Shown: positions 18,708-26,802 of the stretch, piece after piece
Layout: each line of letters starts with the position of its first letter
Position numbering within the stretch: the first letter of the stretch is position 1
Assembly (NCBI GenBank): GCA_963753615.1
Contig: CAVWCW010000007.1
Location: forward strand, 1-64,000
Origin: CAVWCW01 sp963753615
GTDB taxonomy: Bacteria; Pseudomonadota; Gammaproteobacteria; Chromatiales; Chromatiaceae
Length of the DNA stretch: 64,000 nt
Reading direction: 5' to 3'
The notes under the pieces: model-generated
Databases searched by the model: none
Seen by the model: the letters and a program-made list of their open reading frames with translations, nothing else
Told to the model about the DNA's origin: nothing
Position numbers and translations under genes: made by a program

Positions 18708-19339
18708 GCCCGCTCGGGAGGTGACCGTGCGGCGCCCAGCACCGGGGCAGGCCTGCGCTCGAGCTGAACCGCCCCAGTCTCGGGCCAGGTCCAGAGCGCA
18801 TACCCCAGCCCCGCCGCCAGCCCCAGCAGGTGGGCCTCGGGCAGGCTCGGCCAGAGCGTGCTGGTGAACAGGGCCTTTCCGGCGGCCAGTTCCCACAGCG
18901 GTTTGAGCAAACTAAGCAGGCCGGTGACGGGCACCAGCGGATGCCGCCCGAGCAGCCACAAGCGCCACAAACCGACCGCCAGCAGGGCGTTGAGCAGGCC
19001 GGACAGGCCGCAGTAGTATGCCAGCCCGGGCAGGCCCAACCAGAGGCCGGCGTCGATCGCCAGGGCAGCAACCCCCAGCAAGGGCCAGAAGCGGTCCCGC
19101 AGCAGGGGCTCGAAGGCCCAGCCCAACACCAGCAGGGCGCCCAGGTCCCACCCCAGGTGTGCGCGGTCACTGTGCGCCAGATGACCGCTCAGCAGGCGCC
19201 AGAGCTGGCCCTCGGCCAGGCCCTGGCGGGCATAGACCCAAAACTCCGGGGCCGGGCCGGCAGCCAGGTAGAACCCGGCCGCCAGCCCGGCCAGCAACAG
19301 GCTGCGCCAAGGCAGCCCGAGGCCCGCGGCGGCGGGCAT
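18680..19339 (-). CDS. rrtA: Rhombosortase (GlyGly-CTERM rhomboid protease)
   Basis: A 219-residue membrane protein with about six hydrophobic helices of the rhomboid fold. It carries the family features WRLLSGHLAHSDRAHLGWDL, the serine motif YYCGLSGLLNALL and the histidine helix EAHLLGLAAGLGYALW, expected to form the Ser-His dyad. Rhombosortases cleave proteins carrying a C-terminal GlyGly-CTERM tail. Exactly such a protein is encoded directly upstream: its TGA and this ATG share one base (TGATG at 19341-19337), so the two are translationally coupled. This makes the neighbour a probable dedicated substrate. The C-terminal ~30 residues are basic and poorly conserved. Confidence 0.85.
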   Translation of the reverse strand: MPAAAGLGLPWRSLLLAGLAAGFYLAAGPAPEFWVYARQGLAEGQLWRLLSGHLAHSDRAHLGWDLGALLVLGWAFEPLLRDRFWPLLGVAALAIDAGLWLGLPGLAYYCGLSGLLNALLAVGLWRLWLLGRHPLVPVTGLLSLLKPLWELAAGKALFTSTLWPSLPEAHLLGLAAGLGYALWTWPETGAVQLERRPAPVLGAARSPPERAQGAGKGPR

Positions 19340-21402
19340 CAGCCGGCGCTCCGACCACTGCCCAGGCGCCGTGCCAGCCAGACCAGGGGCAGCATCAGCA
19401 GCAGGCCGAAGGGGCCGATGGCGCCGCCGCCGGAGGAATGGCCGGGGCGGCTGCCGCTGAACATCGGCTGCTGGGTATCGACCCGGCGCGACTGCACCGG
19501 CTGGCTGCTGCGCTGCTGGCGGGCGGCCTGCTCGACGGCGATGCGCCGGCTGTTGTGACGGTCGATGCCCCGCTGCCGGAACTGCTCGTCGCGCAGCACC
19601 AGCATGGAGGTATGATCGGTGACCAGACCGTGCTCCAAGGCGATGTCCACCAGCGCCCGCTTCAGGTCCGCGTCCTCGCCGAAGTCCTCCATTTCCTGCT
19701 GCAGATCTTGAATACCCGCGTAGGCCCAGAGACGCTCAAGCTCCGGGTGATCGGTGGCGGTCTCGGGAAAGCGGAAGCGGGTGCGGTAGACCACCGGTTG
19801 GCCGGAGATTCGCGCCTCCAGACTGACCTCGGCCTCCTCGCCTCCCCAGTAGTGGCCGAACATCACCAGTTGTTGGCCGCGGTACAGGCTGCCGATCTGG
19901 CGCGCCGCGAGGTCGGCAGTCTTCACCCCGGCGATCGTCAGCTTCGCCCCGTGCAAGGCCTGATGGGTAAGCTTGGAGGTCGCGGTGAGGATCTGACCGA
20001 CGATATCGTCGCTGTTGGATATGCCCATGGCGAAACCGTCGCAGTGGCGGGTCAGGGCCTCCAGCAGCGGCGTATTGGCACTGTTGCCCATAACGAAGGT
20101 GTAGAGCCGCACGTCCTTCTTCGCCAGCAGTTGCAGGAACTTGCGCTGATTGGTCTCGCCGACGTTGGCGACGCCGTCGGTCACCAGCAGGATGGCGGAA
20201 GTGCGATCGCCGTTCAGCCCGTCCAGCCCGAGACGCAGACCCGCATAAAGGTTGGTGCCGCCGCCGGCAGCGACGCGCGTCAGCTCACCGGTATAGCGTT
20301 GCACCGCCTCCGGAGTTACCGGCACATAGGCCGGCGTCAGCTCTCGGGCACCATCGTCGAACAACACGATTCGGAAGCGGTCACCGGCCTGGAGCTTGCC
20401 CAGGGCCCGCTCTACACCGTCCGCCAGGGTGGCGATCTTGCTGCTCATGGAGCCGGACTTGTCGAGCACGAACACCCAGTCGCGGCCCTCGGTAATCGGC
20501 TGCAGGTCGGCCCCCGGGGTGAGGGTAAGCATAAAGGTGCCGCGGCCGGCGGCGTCCGACTTGTAGGCCAGCATATCCAGACTGCCGGGCAGGTTGGCTA
20601 CGTGGCGCCAGTAGACCACCAGATCCTGGTCCAACGGATAGGCGGCGACCGGCGGATGGGCTGGGGTCTGGGAACTTCCCTCCTCCACCGCGGGCTGGCT
20701 GCCGATGTGCACGTTCCACTCCTGATCGCTGATCTTCTGCACCTGGGCCTGGCCCTGGTTGGGCACCCGTACCGCCTCGATTGGATAGGCCGATTGCAGC
20801 CGCAGGTCGAAGCTGAAGCGGCCGCTGACCTGCTCGTTGGCGGTCCAGAAGGCGAGCTTTTGCTCGTCGGTGCCGCCCTCCTCCAGCGGGTAGAGATAGC
20901 GGCCAATGCCGCTGTCCACATCCGCCGGCTGCAGGTAAACCAGCCGCAAGCGGGTGTCCTGGCCGGCCCGCACCGGGGCTACCGCGATCTCGAACGTCTT
21001 GTAGCCGTCCTGCTCGGTTAGCCCGGCGTCGCGGCCGGCGGCCTTTTCCTCCTCGTAGATCTGGCGCGCCTGTTTTTTCTCCAGCACCTCGCCCTGCACC
21101 GGCTGGCCGTCGATCCAGAGGCTGAACTCGCCCACCGCGCCCTGTTTGGGCACCGGAAAGGAATAGATGGCCTCCAGGTCTCGCGGATGGGGATTGTGGA
21201 AAACCTGTTCCACGCTGGTGGTGGCATAGCCGTCGGCGATGGTCACCTCGACCTGGTGGTGGCGAATCTCCAGCGCCGGCAGGCTGCCGTCGGCGGGGGT
21301 CAAGAGTCCCGCCGCCTGGGCCCCGGCGGCCCCAAGCCAGGCGATTCCTGTCAGCAGCCAGGCGCACCAACTGCGGAATTTGAGATTGCGTGTACTGATC
21401 AT
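19339..21402 (-). CDS. VIT/VWA-domain protein with GlyGly-CTERM tail
   Basis: A 687-residue exported protein. It has a signal peptide (~1-30) and a VIT domain (~35-165, with VEQVFHNPHPRDLEAIYSFPVP). A von Willebrand A domain (~315-485) carries the metal-ion site DKSGSMSS and LVTDGVANVGE. A variable C-terminal half ends in SGGGAIGPFG plus a hydrophobic helix and arginines (LARRLGSGRSAG), the GlyGly-CTERM sorting signal. It resembles inter-alpha-trypsin-inhibitor-like and marine sortase-target proteins, probably involved in surface binding or adhesion. It is coupled to the rhombosortase gene downstream and probably repressed by the divergent TetR regulator. The start is preceded by AAGGGGAAGAAG. 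Confidence 0.88.
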   Translation of the reverse strand: MISTRNLKFRSWCAWLLTGIAWLGAAGAQAAGLLTPADGSLPALEIRHHQVEVTIADGYATTSVEQVFHNPHPRDLEAIYSFPVPKQGAVGEFSLWIDGQPVQGEVLEKKQARQIYEEEKAAGRDAGLTEQDGYKTFEIAVAPVRAGQDTRLRLVYLQPADVDSGIGRYLYPLEEGGTDEQKLAFWTANEQVSGRFSFDLRLQSAYPIEAVRVPNQGQAQVQKISDQEWNVHIGSQPAVEEGSSQTPAHPPVAAYPLDQDLVVYWRHVANLPGSLDMLAYKSDAAGRGTFMLTLTPGADLQPITEGRDWVFVLDKSGSMSSKIATLADGVERALGKLQAGDRFRIVLFDDGARELTPAYVPVTPEAVQRYTGELTRVAAGGGTNLYAGLRLGLDGLNGDRTSAILLVTDGVANVGETNQRKFLQLLAKKDVRLYTFVMGNSANTPLLEALTRHCDGFAMGISNSDDIVGQILTATSKLTHQALHGAKLTIAGVKTADLAARQIGSLYRGQQLVMFGHYWGGEEAEVSLEARISGQPVVYRTRFRFPETATDHPELERLWAYAGIQDLQQEMEDFGEDADLKRALVDIALEHGLVTDHTSMLVLRDEQFRQRGIDRHNSRRIAVEQAARQQRSSQPVQSRRVDTQQPMFSGSRPGHSSGGGAIGPFGLLLMLPLVWLARRLGSGRSAG

Positions 21403-21416
21403 CTTCTTCCCCTTAA

Positions 21417-21429
21417 TAAACAGCGTTCA
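21417..21429. promoter_or_regulatory. Operator-like site 1 (TAAACAGCGTTCA)
   Basis: A degenerate copy of the 13-bp palindrome TGAACATCGTTCA, located 15 bases in front of the VWA gene start. It differs from the consensus at two positions. Confidence 0.5.
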
Positions 21430-21472
21430 ATTAGTCCCGGCGCTGAACCCGGCAGGGTCATGCTCGGGGATT

Positions 21473-21487
21473 ATGAACGATGTTCAT
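21473..21487. promoter_or_regulatory. Operator-like site 2 (ATGAACGATGTTCAT)
   Basis: A palindrome with six-base arms around GAT. Its core TGAACGATGTTCA is the exact reverse complement of the site at 21563-21575. Confidence 0.65.
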
Positions 21488-21529
21488 TTTTATTCGGAAA
21501 GAATTCGCCAGCGACACCAGCGAATAAAA

Positions 21530-21542
21530 TAAACATCGTTCA
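21530..21542. promoter_or_regulatory. Operator-like site 3 (TAAACATCGTTCA)
   Basis: Matches TGAACATCGTTCA in 12 of 13 positions. It lies just downstream of the proposed minus-strand -10 box, where a bound repressor would block the VWA promoter. Confidence 0.6.
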
Positions 21543-21547
21543 ATTTC

Positions 21548-21576
21548 TATATAGCATAGAAATGAACATCGTTCAA
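21548..21576 (-). promoter_or_regulatory. Promoter for the VWA-rhombosortase operon
   Basis: On the minus strand TTGAAC (21576-21571) is followed after 17 bases by TATATA (21553-21548), a good sigma-70 arrangement. It would start transcription about 140 bases ahead of the VWA gene and overlaps operator site 4. Confidence 0.6.
21563..21575. promoter_or_regulatory. Operator-like site 4 (TGAACATCGTTCA)
   Basis: A perfect palindrome around ATC. It covers the -35 boxes of both divergent promoters proposed here, so one bound TetR dimer could repress both directions. Confidence 0.7.
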
Positions 21577-21591
21577 TAAAGCCGCTATAAT
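21563..21591 (+). promoter_or_regulatory. Promoter for the tetR gene
   Basis: TGAACA (21563-21568), 17 bases, then a perfect TATAAT (21586-21591), about 28 bases before the tetR ATG. The -35 box lies inside operator site 4, consistent with autoregulation. Confidence 0.65.
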
Positions 21592-21618
21592 CTCTTCCAG
21601 AGGCACAGGAGTCCGCCG

Positions 21619-22248
21619 ATGGCACGCCGCAGCGACCACAGCCGAGAAGAGATCCACGCCATGGCCTTAGCCGCTGCCGAGGGGTTGGTGGCGGAGCAGG
21701 GCCTGTCGGGCTTGAGCGCACGCAAACTGGCGGCGGCTATCGGTTATACCCAAGGCACCCTGTACCTGGTGTTCCGGAACCTGGACGACCTGATCCTGCA
21801 GTTCAACGGCCGCACCCTCGACCGCATGCATCGAACGCTGGCGGAACAAGCCGCGGGCTGCGGCTCTCCGGAGCAGTGCGTGCTGGCCCTGGGCCAGGCC
21901 TATATCCGCTTCGCCGAGACCAATCCCCGCTTGTGGGGAGCACTCTACGAGCACCAGACGCGCCCCGGCGAAGCCGTACCCGATTGGTACCGGGCCAAAG
22001 TGGACCGAATGTTCCAGTTGGTGGTGACTGCGTTGGGGCCCCTGGCACCGGACCTCGGCTCCGAGGAACTGGATCTGGCCGCCCATGCCCTGTGGAGCGG
22101 CGTGCACGGCATCTGCATCCTGGCCCAGACCGGCACCCTGGAAAGCCAGGGCGAGTTGACGGCGACGGCGCTGAGCGAATCCCTGATTCGGAATTATCTG
22201 AGGGGACTGAGGCGCTGCAAACAGCCGGGTCGAGGCCCAGGCGCTTGA
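21619..22248 (+). CDS. TetR-family transcriptional regulator
   Basis: A 209-residue regulator. The N-terminal ~50 residues contain the TetR helix-turn-helix (LSARKLAAAIGYTQGTLYLVF, about residues 34-54), preceded by the typical first helix. The remainder is an alpha-helical ligand-binding and dimerisation domain of the kind with a C-terminal WHG-like motif (ALWSGVHGICILAQTG). It is divergent from the VWA-rhombosortase operon. The 216-base gap holds four copies of a 13-bp palindrome overlapping both promoters, so it probably represses that operon and itself. An AGGAG precedes the ATG. The ligand cannot be predicted. Confidence 0.88.
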   Translation: MARRSDHSREEIHAMALAAAEGLVAEQGLSGLSARKLAAAIGYTQGTLYLVFRNLDDLILQFNGRTLDRMHRTLAEQAAGCGSPEQCVLALGQAYIRFAETNPRLWGALYEHQTRPGEAVPDWYRAKVDRMFQLVVTALGPLAPDLGSEELDLAAHALWSGVHGICILAQTGTLESQGELTATALSESLIRNYLRGLRRCKQPGRGPGA

Positions 22249-22692
22249 TTCGGATCTTGCACGCACGGGTTGCCGCCCCGGAACCCCGGTCCGGACCCCC
22301 GGGGACTGCATACCTGTCGCTACATACCGGTCCGCCGGGCGGGGATAGGAATCGACATCCCAGCTGCTAAATCGTGCGGCGCCGACGGGCCGAGAAAAGG
22401 GCGATGCCTACGCGAGCTTCGACGGGGACACTGGAAGCTTCGGTGGAGGCTGAGCGCCGAGGGAGGAAAAAGACTGCCGAAACGGAGACGCTCGGAACCA
22501 CGGAGCCGGTACCCGGCGACAAGCGCGCCGGAGGAGGATGGCAATAGCGCGGCCCCGGCCTGAGGTCCAAGCGCTTGCGCCGTCGCGGGCCGATCCCATA
22601 AATTGGCTCCGACCCCGTCCGGCAGCCGGAAACGATCTCTCAGTCCCGGAAAAAAAGGGGTACTTCCCTGTGCCGAGATCCGTCCTTGGGGA

Positions 22693-22714
22693 GGCTAATT
22701 TGAGCTAGCCTCAG
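22693..22714. repeat. Inverted repeat GAGGCTA / TAGCCTC
   Basis: Seven-base perfect arms separated by eight bases, flanked by G-rich sequence. It could form a small hairpin; no T-run follows. Confidence 0.4.
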
Positions 22715-22878
22715 GGAGAGAGATGGTACCTACCGATAAAACCCTACTCCGAATCGAGCGCCCTCCTGGCAAACGAGGGTCGCAGCAGGTTGGCGGTCAT
22801 ACTTTAAGCACCGCCAAATACATTGTCAGCTTTCGCCGAAGGCTTGGGTATTGCCTGGAGCGGCTAGATCGAAAGAGC

Positions 22879-22894
22879 TAGGGGTATACCCCTA
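22879..22894. promoter_or_regulatory. 16-bp perfect palindrome TAGGGGTATACCCCTA
   Basis: A perfect dyad about 465 bases upstream of the LuxR-type response regulator gene. The half-site TACCCCT fits the NarL heptamer pattern TACYYMT, but the arms abut without the usual two-base spacer. It is a candidate operator for the regulator or a related protein. Confidence 0.45.
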
Positions 22895-23359
22895 CTGCCC
22901 AAAAAATGCCCGCCTGGTGCCTAGCGTTTTTCCCCAGCGGGCTAAGGGTTACAGAGAAACAGAAAGGAAACGAACGCTTGCGCCAGGCAAGGGAAGACAC
23001 AATAAACGGAGGCAACTAATACAACCGGACTAATGCTTTCGTACTATCCAAAAACCCCTTGCAGACAAGTTTCCGATAAAATATCCATAACCGAGTACCA
23101 AAAAGGTCGTCGCGCCGACTTCGTTTCGTCGGCGGGGACAAGTAATCCGGCGGTTAACGAAGGGGAACCCTCGAACCGAGAAGACACTGAAAACGCCCCC
23201 CTGGCTTTTTACAGCGAGGCTGTGGAAGACACCGCTTCCGAAAGCCTTCATTTCCAGGCGGTCGGAGCGCTGAAAATGGCGGAGCAAGATGCCCCGCACG
23301 GGAAACGCGATCAGGTAGGCGGTTGCCCCAATGCACGCCTGCACCAAGCGCTGGCCTAT

Positions 23360-24022
23360 ATGAAGATATTGATTGCTGACGACCACGAACTGATACGCCG
23401 GGGCCTGCGCCAAACGCTCCTGTCCGGGACACTCGATGCAGAGGTGATGGAGGCCCGCAGCGCCCATGAGACTTTGGCCGTTATCGCCTCCCAGCGGGAT
23501 CTGGACTTGGTGCTGCTCGACCTGTTCATGCCGGATAGCGGAGAATTCGACCTGTTGGAGCGGCTTTGTAGCGAGTTCCCGGAACTGCCCGTGGTGGTGC
23601 TCTCGGGGTCCCGCAACCCATCTCACATGCGCCATTGCATCGATGCCGGCGCGGCCGGCTTCATTCCCAAGTCGGCGGGCGCCGACGTGATGATGAAGGC
23701 CATTGCCCTGGTGCTGGCCGGCGGCCTGTACATCCCCCCGGAGCTGTTGCAGCCGGGCGGCGAAACTGCGGGGCTGCCTCCGGAGCTGCAGTCTGCGGAC
23801 GCGCTGCCCGTCGAGATTCCGGATAGCCTGACCCATCGCCAGATCGATGTGCTGCGCTTGCTGGGCGACGGACTTTCGAACAAGCTAATCGCCCGCGAAC
23901 TGGGGCTCTCGGAGAACACGATCAAGATCCACGTCACCGCCATTCTGAAGGCCCTTCAACTGGACAACCGCAGCCAAGCCGGGATCGTCGCCCAGAAGAT
24001 GGGGCTAACCAGCCGCAGATGA
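23360..24022 (+). CDS. LuxR/NarL-type response regulator
   Basis: A 220-residue two-component response regulator. The receiver domain (~1-120) has the acidic pair in IADDHE, the phospho-acceptor aspartate in LVLLDLFMPDSG (about residue 54), the conserved serine in VVLSGS and the lysine in FIPKSAG. The LuxR-type DNA-binding domain (~155-215) reads LTHRQIDVLRLLGDGLSNKLIARELGLSENTIKIHV. I start at MKILIADDHE because a longer upstream frame has no family resemblance. No histidine kinase is adjacent, so it is an orphan in this window. Target genes are unknown. Confidence 0.9.
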   Translation: MKILIADDHELIRRGLRQTLLSGTLDAEVMEARSAHETLAVIASQRDLDLVLLDLFMPDSGEFDLLERLCSEFPELPVVVLSGSRNPSHMRHCIDAGAAGFIPKSAGADVMMKAIALVLAGGLYIPPELLQPGGETAGLPPELQSADALPVEIPDSLTHRQIDVLRLLGDGLSNKLIARELGLSENTIKIHVTAILKALQLDNRSQAGIVAQKMGLTSRR

Positions 24023-24040
24023 GGTAGCACCGCCCAATCG

Positions 24041-24059
24041 GCGTTTCCTAGGGAAACGC
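24041..24059 (+). terminator. Hairpin after the response regulator
   Basis: GCGTTTCC and GGAAACGC form a perfect 8-bp stem with a three-base loop, 18 bases behind the stop. The following T-run is weak, so termination is probable but not certain. Confidence 0.45.
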
Positions 24060-24100
24060 TGGCTTAATCGCGTTTGCCGCGCGGGTCAGGATGCCCGGCC

Positions 24101-24137
24101 TGAAAAATGCCAGGGAGGGCTTTTTTCAGCCTCCCCT
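24101..24137 (-). terminator. Terminator of the MenE-like gene
   Basis: On the minus strand a GGGGAGGC...GCCCTCCC stem starts at the stop codon and is followed by GGCATTTTTC. The arms are about seven base pairs with a loop containing an A-run. Confidence 0.55.
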
Positions 24138-25560
24138 AGGCATCGCCGAGTCCCTCGGCCGCCATCAACTCACGCAGTCGTGCTCGGTCGATCTTGCCGG
24201 AACCGGTGAGCGGAAGGTCGGAGACCCGACGAAATCGGCGCGGGCGCAGATAGCTCGGCAGGTTCTCCCGGCACCAAGCGTCGACCTCCTCCGGCATGGA
24301 GTCGCCCCGATACCAGGCCACCAACAGGTCTCCCCAACGCGGGTCCGCCACTGCTCCCACCGCCACCGTATGCACACCCGGGCAGGCCGCCAGCAAAGCC
24401 TCCACATGGGCCGGATGGACCAATTCTCCGCCGGACACGAGCACCTCGTCGGCCCGCCCCGACACCCAGAGCCGCCCTCCCCGATCGACGTGGGCCAGGT
24501 CGCCGCTGGTCAGCCAGCCCCCTTCCAGCCCACTGCCGGGGCTGAGCCCGGGATTGGCATAACCCGCCATCAGCGCCGGGCCCCGAAGCCTTAGACGTCC
24601 GGCGGCGCTGGTCTCGGCCTCGAACCCCGGCAGCAGCCGCCCTGCCAGCCCCGCTTCTGCTCCCGCCGACGGGCCGCAATCGGCGGCGCACAGGGCCGCG
24701 GTCTCCGTCATGCCGTAACAGACACAAAGGGGCCAGCCGGCACGCCTCGCCCGCTCCGCGAGCGGCGGAGCCAGGGCCGCCCCACCAAGGAGCGCCATGC
24801 GCAGCCGGGTCGGAGCCCGGGCAGCCCCCGCTTGATCCAGCAGGGCGGCCAGCATCGCGGGGACCAACGAGATATGGCTAATCCGGCCCCGGCGCAGCGC
24901 CGCCCAGACCCGCGCCGGGTCGAAGCTTTGGTGAAACTCCACCTCGGCACCGGCCGCCAGACAACGATAGACGATCGCCAGGCCGCCAATATGGAACAAA
25001 GGCAGACAGGCCAGCCAGCGATCCCCCGGGCCCAGGGGCCAGCGCTGTCGAAAGGCGCCGACTGCGGCGGCCAGGTTGGCGCCACTGAGCATCACCCCCC
25101 GGGGGCGCCCCCCGCTGCCGCTGGTGGCTAGTATCAGCTGCACCGAGCCGGCCGCCGCACCGTTGCCAGGGGCCCTGCCCTCGGCCTCGAGTTGCGCCGG
25201 CTCCAGGTGCCGCAGACCCGGGCCCGGCGCCAGATCCGGCGGGGCCAGCAGGCTGCGGGCGCCGGCTTGGCGCAGCAGACGCCGGCGCTCGACGCAGGGC
25301 ATCCGAGGGTTGAGGGGATAGGGGATAAGGCCGGCACGGGGCGCTGCCATACAGAGCAAGGCGGTCCGCTGCCGGCACTCCAGCGCGATGCCCAGCACCG
25401 GTCCCGGGTCTAAGACCGTCAGCGCCGCCGATAACCGCCGCAACTCCCGGTCCAAACCACAAAAGCTCAGGATCCGGCCGCCGAGGACCCAGGCCGGGGC
25501 TCGCGGCCAACGGTCCGCGGCCAGGGCGGGCCAGTTACAGGGGTTGAGTTCGGCCGACAT
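24136..25560 (-). CDS. AMP-dependent acyl-CoA synthetase, MenE-like
   Basis: A 474-residue ANL-superfamily adenylate-forming ligase. It has the P-loop-like LILATSGSGGRPRGVMLSG (about residues 140-160), LPLFHIGGLA, the CYGMTETAALC motif near residue 285, LTSGDLAHVD around 365 and the C-terminal catalytic lysine in LTGSGKIDR (~455). The compact length and sequence look most like O-succinylbenzoate-CoA ligase (MenE) of menaquinone synthesis, but no other men gene is nearby, so another carboxylic acid substrate is possible. It stands alone on the minus strand, convergent with the response regulator gene, with a terminator at its stop. Confidence 0.75.
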   Translation of the reverse strand: MSAELNPCNWPALAADRWPRAPAWVLGGRILSFCGLDRELRRLSAALTVLDPGPVLGIALECRQRTALLCMAAPRAGLIPYPLNPRMPCVERRRLLRQAGARSLLAPPDLAPGPGLRHLEPAQLEAEGRAPGNGAAAGSVQLILATSGSGGRPRGVMLSGANLAAAVGAFRQRWPLGPGDRWLACLPLFHIGGLAIVYRCLAAGAEVEFHQSFDPARVWAALRRGRISHISLVPAMLAALLDQAGAARAPTRLRMALLGGAALAPPLAERARRAGWPLCVCYGMTETAALCAADCGPSAGAEAGLAGRLLPGFEAETSAAGRLRLRGPALMAGYANPGLSPGSGLEGGWLTSGDLAHVDRGGRLWVSGRADEVLVSGGELVHPAHVEALLAACPGVHTVAVGAVADPRWGDLLVAWYRGDSMPEEVDAWCRENLPSYLRPRRFRRVSDLPLTGSGKIDRARLRELMAAEGLGDA

Positions 25561-25671
25561 CAGGTAGCGCGGGAGCGGGCCCGCTCGTCGACCCGAATTT
25601 GTGTCGGGTAATTGCTGGGTGTATCCTGCCGGGCCACACTAGCCGAAATTTTCAACTCAGGAGCTTCGCTA

Positions 25672-26250
25672 ATGAGACTCATTGTCAACCTCCTCGCCCT
25701 GATCGGCCTCCTGGCGGTTGCGGGATTGGGCTACGGCTACGTCAATTATTGGCCGCAACTCTCCCGCTTCGATCCCAAGGCGGTCGAAGTGTACACCGAG
25801 TTGGCCCAAGAGATAGCCACCACCGGCGACCCGGGCAGTTCCATGATGTGGTCAGTGCCGGTAGAGGAAGGCATTAGCGCCGAGGACGTGGTGGATTCTC
25901 TCAAGAGCCTGGCGGTGAGCCGCAACATGTTCTTCGTTGGCGAATCCCCTTTCTACAAGCAGATCAAGGCGATCACCGGCGAAGACTACCGGTACGTCAA
26001 TTTCCTGTCTTTCTGCGACGCCCGTACCGGCAAAAAGATGCTGGAATACCGCAACGCCCTGGCGGGCTTCATGCCCTGCCGCATCGCGTTGGTGCAGCAT
26101 GAGGATGGCCGCCTGTGGCTTTACTCCATGAATCTGGACCTTATGATCTACGGCGGCACCAAGCTGCCCGACGATCTGCGCGACGACGCCCTGCGCGTGC
26201 GCGACACCCTGCAGGAAATGATGAAGCTGGCAGCGGCCGGCGAATTCTAA
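25672..26250 (+). CDS. DUF302 protein, membrane-anchored
   Basis: A 192-residue protein. The N-terminal hydrophobic segment (LIVNLLALIGLLAVAGLGYGYV) is an uncleaved anchor or signal. The DUF302 domain follows (~65-185) with FFVGESPFYKQIKAI, NFLSFCDARTGKKMLEYR and LWLYSMNLDLMIYGG. DUF302 proteins are frequent in sulfur-oxidising and metal-respiring bacteria, often near sulfur-metabolism genes; their function is unknown. The ATG at 25672 has CAGGAG nine bases upstream, which favours it over an in-frame start 20 codons earlier. It is a single gene, divergent from the MenE-like gene. Confidence 0.8.
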   Translation: MRLIVNLLALIGLLAVAGLGYGYVNYWPQLSRFDPKAVEVYTELAQEIATTGDPGSSMMWSVPVEEGISAEDVVDSLKSLAVSRNMFFVGESPFYKQIKAITGEDYRYVNFLSFCDARTGKKMLEYRNALAGFMPCRIALVQHEDGRLWLYSMNLDLMIYGGTKLPDDLRDDALRVRDTLQEMMKLAAAGEF

Positions 26251-26302
26251 GGTCGCCGCGCCAGTGCGGGCGCGGGCTGCCGGCGGGCAACCCGCGTACC
26301 CC

Positions 26303-26773
26303 TCAATGGTGGTGATGCTGCATCGCCTCGACGTTGATCTTCTGCACCGGGGCACCGAGTTGGCGCTCGCTGCCGTCCTCGAACACCAGGGTTAGCGGAA
26401 CTTCCTGTCCCAACTCCAGCCGCTCCTGCAAGCCGATCAGCATCACGTGCAGCCCCCCCGGCTGCAAGCTAACCAGGTCACGCGCAGGTAGATCGACCCG
26501 CTCCACCGGGCGCATGCTCATCATCCCGTCGCGCATGCTGTGGGTGTGCAATTCCACCGCCTCGGCGACAGGCGAACGGGCACTCACCAGGGCGTGGGCC
26601 TGGTCGCCGCCGTTGTTCAGCCGCATAAAGGCAGCGCTGTTGCGCTGGCCCGGGGGCACCGCTCGCACATAGGGGGCCTCGACGGTGACCGCCTCGGCGG
26701 CGGTCTCTGCCCAGGCCGGAGCCAAAGCGCCCAACAACAGGCCGCAGCCGAGCAGGGTTCGGATAGGATTCAT
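26303..26773 (-). CDS. Periplasmic copper chaperone PCu(A)C
   Basis: A 156-residue secreted protein with a signal peptide (cleavage near PAWAE). Its DUF461/PCu(A)C domain has the copper-binding pattern of spaced His and Met: ELHTHSMRDGMMSMRPV, then about 20 residues later GGLHVMLIGL. The C-terminus ends in HHHH, possibly an extra metal site. PCu(A)C delivers Cu(I) to the CuA or CuB centres of cytochrome oxidases together with Sco1. Here the Sco1 gene lies directly upstream (29-base gap) in the same direction. A CAGGAG precedes the ATG. Confidence 0.9.
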   Translation of the reverse strand: MNPIRTLLGCGLLLGALAPAWAETAAEAVTVEAPYVRAVPPGQRNSAAFMRLNNGGDQAHALVSARSPVAEAVELHTHSMRDGMMSMRPVERVDLPARDLVSLQPGGLHVMLIGLQERLELGQEVPLTLVFEDGSERQLGAPVQKINVEAMQHHHH

Positions 26774-26802
26774 GGTTTTCTCCTGAATTGCAGAAACGGG
26801 TT

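Larger units (their letters stand above)
22249..23359. other. 1.1-kb stretch without a gene, containing inverted repeats
   Basis: No convincing coding region. It holds a hairpin at 22693-22714, a 16-bp perfect palindrome at 22879-22894 and another inverted repeat (GCCCGC at 22908-22913 with GCGGGC at 22937-22942). The last ~330 bases are open in frame with the response regulator but do not resemble protein of that family. A long leader or a small RNA is possible but unsupported. Confidence 0.5.

Noticed and set aside
22601..22616. AATTGGCTCCGACCCC as a REP/RAYT-type element end
   Set aside because: The word resembles sequences seen near REP-associated transposases, but there is no transposase and no partner repeat nearby.
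22879..22894. Classical NarL 7-2-7 site
   Set aside because: The heptamer arms touch without the two-base spacer, so I list it only as a palindrome.
23033..23359. N-terminal extension of the response regulator
   Set aside because: The 109 extra residues have no domain and the receiver domain begins exactly at MKILIADD, the usual start.
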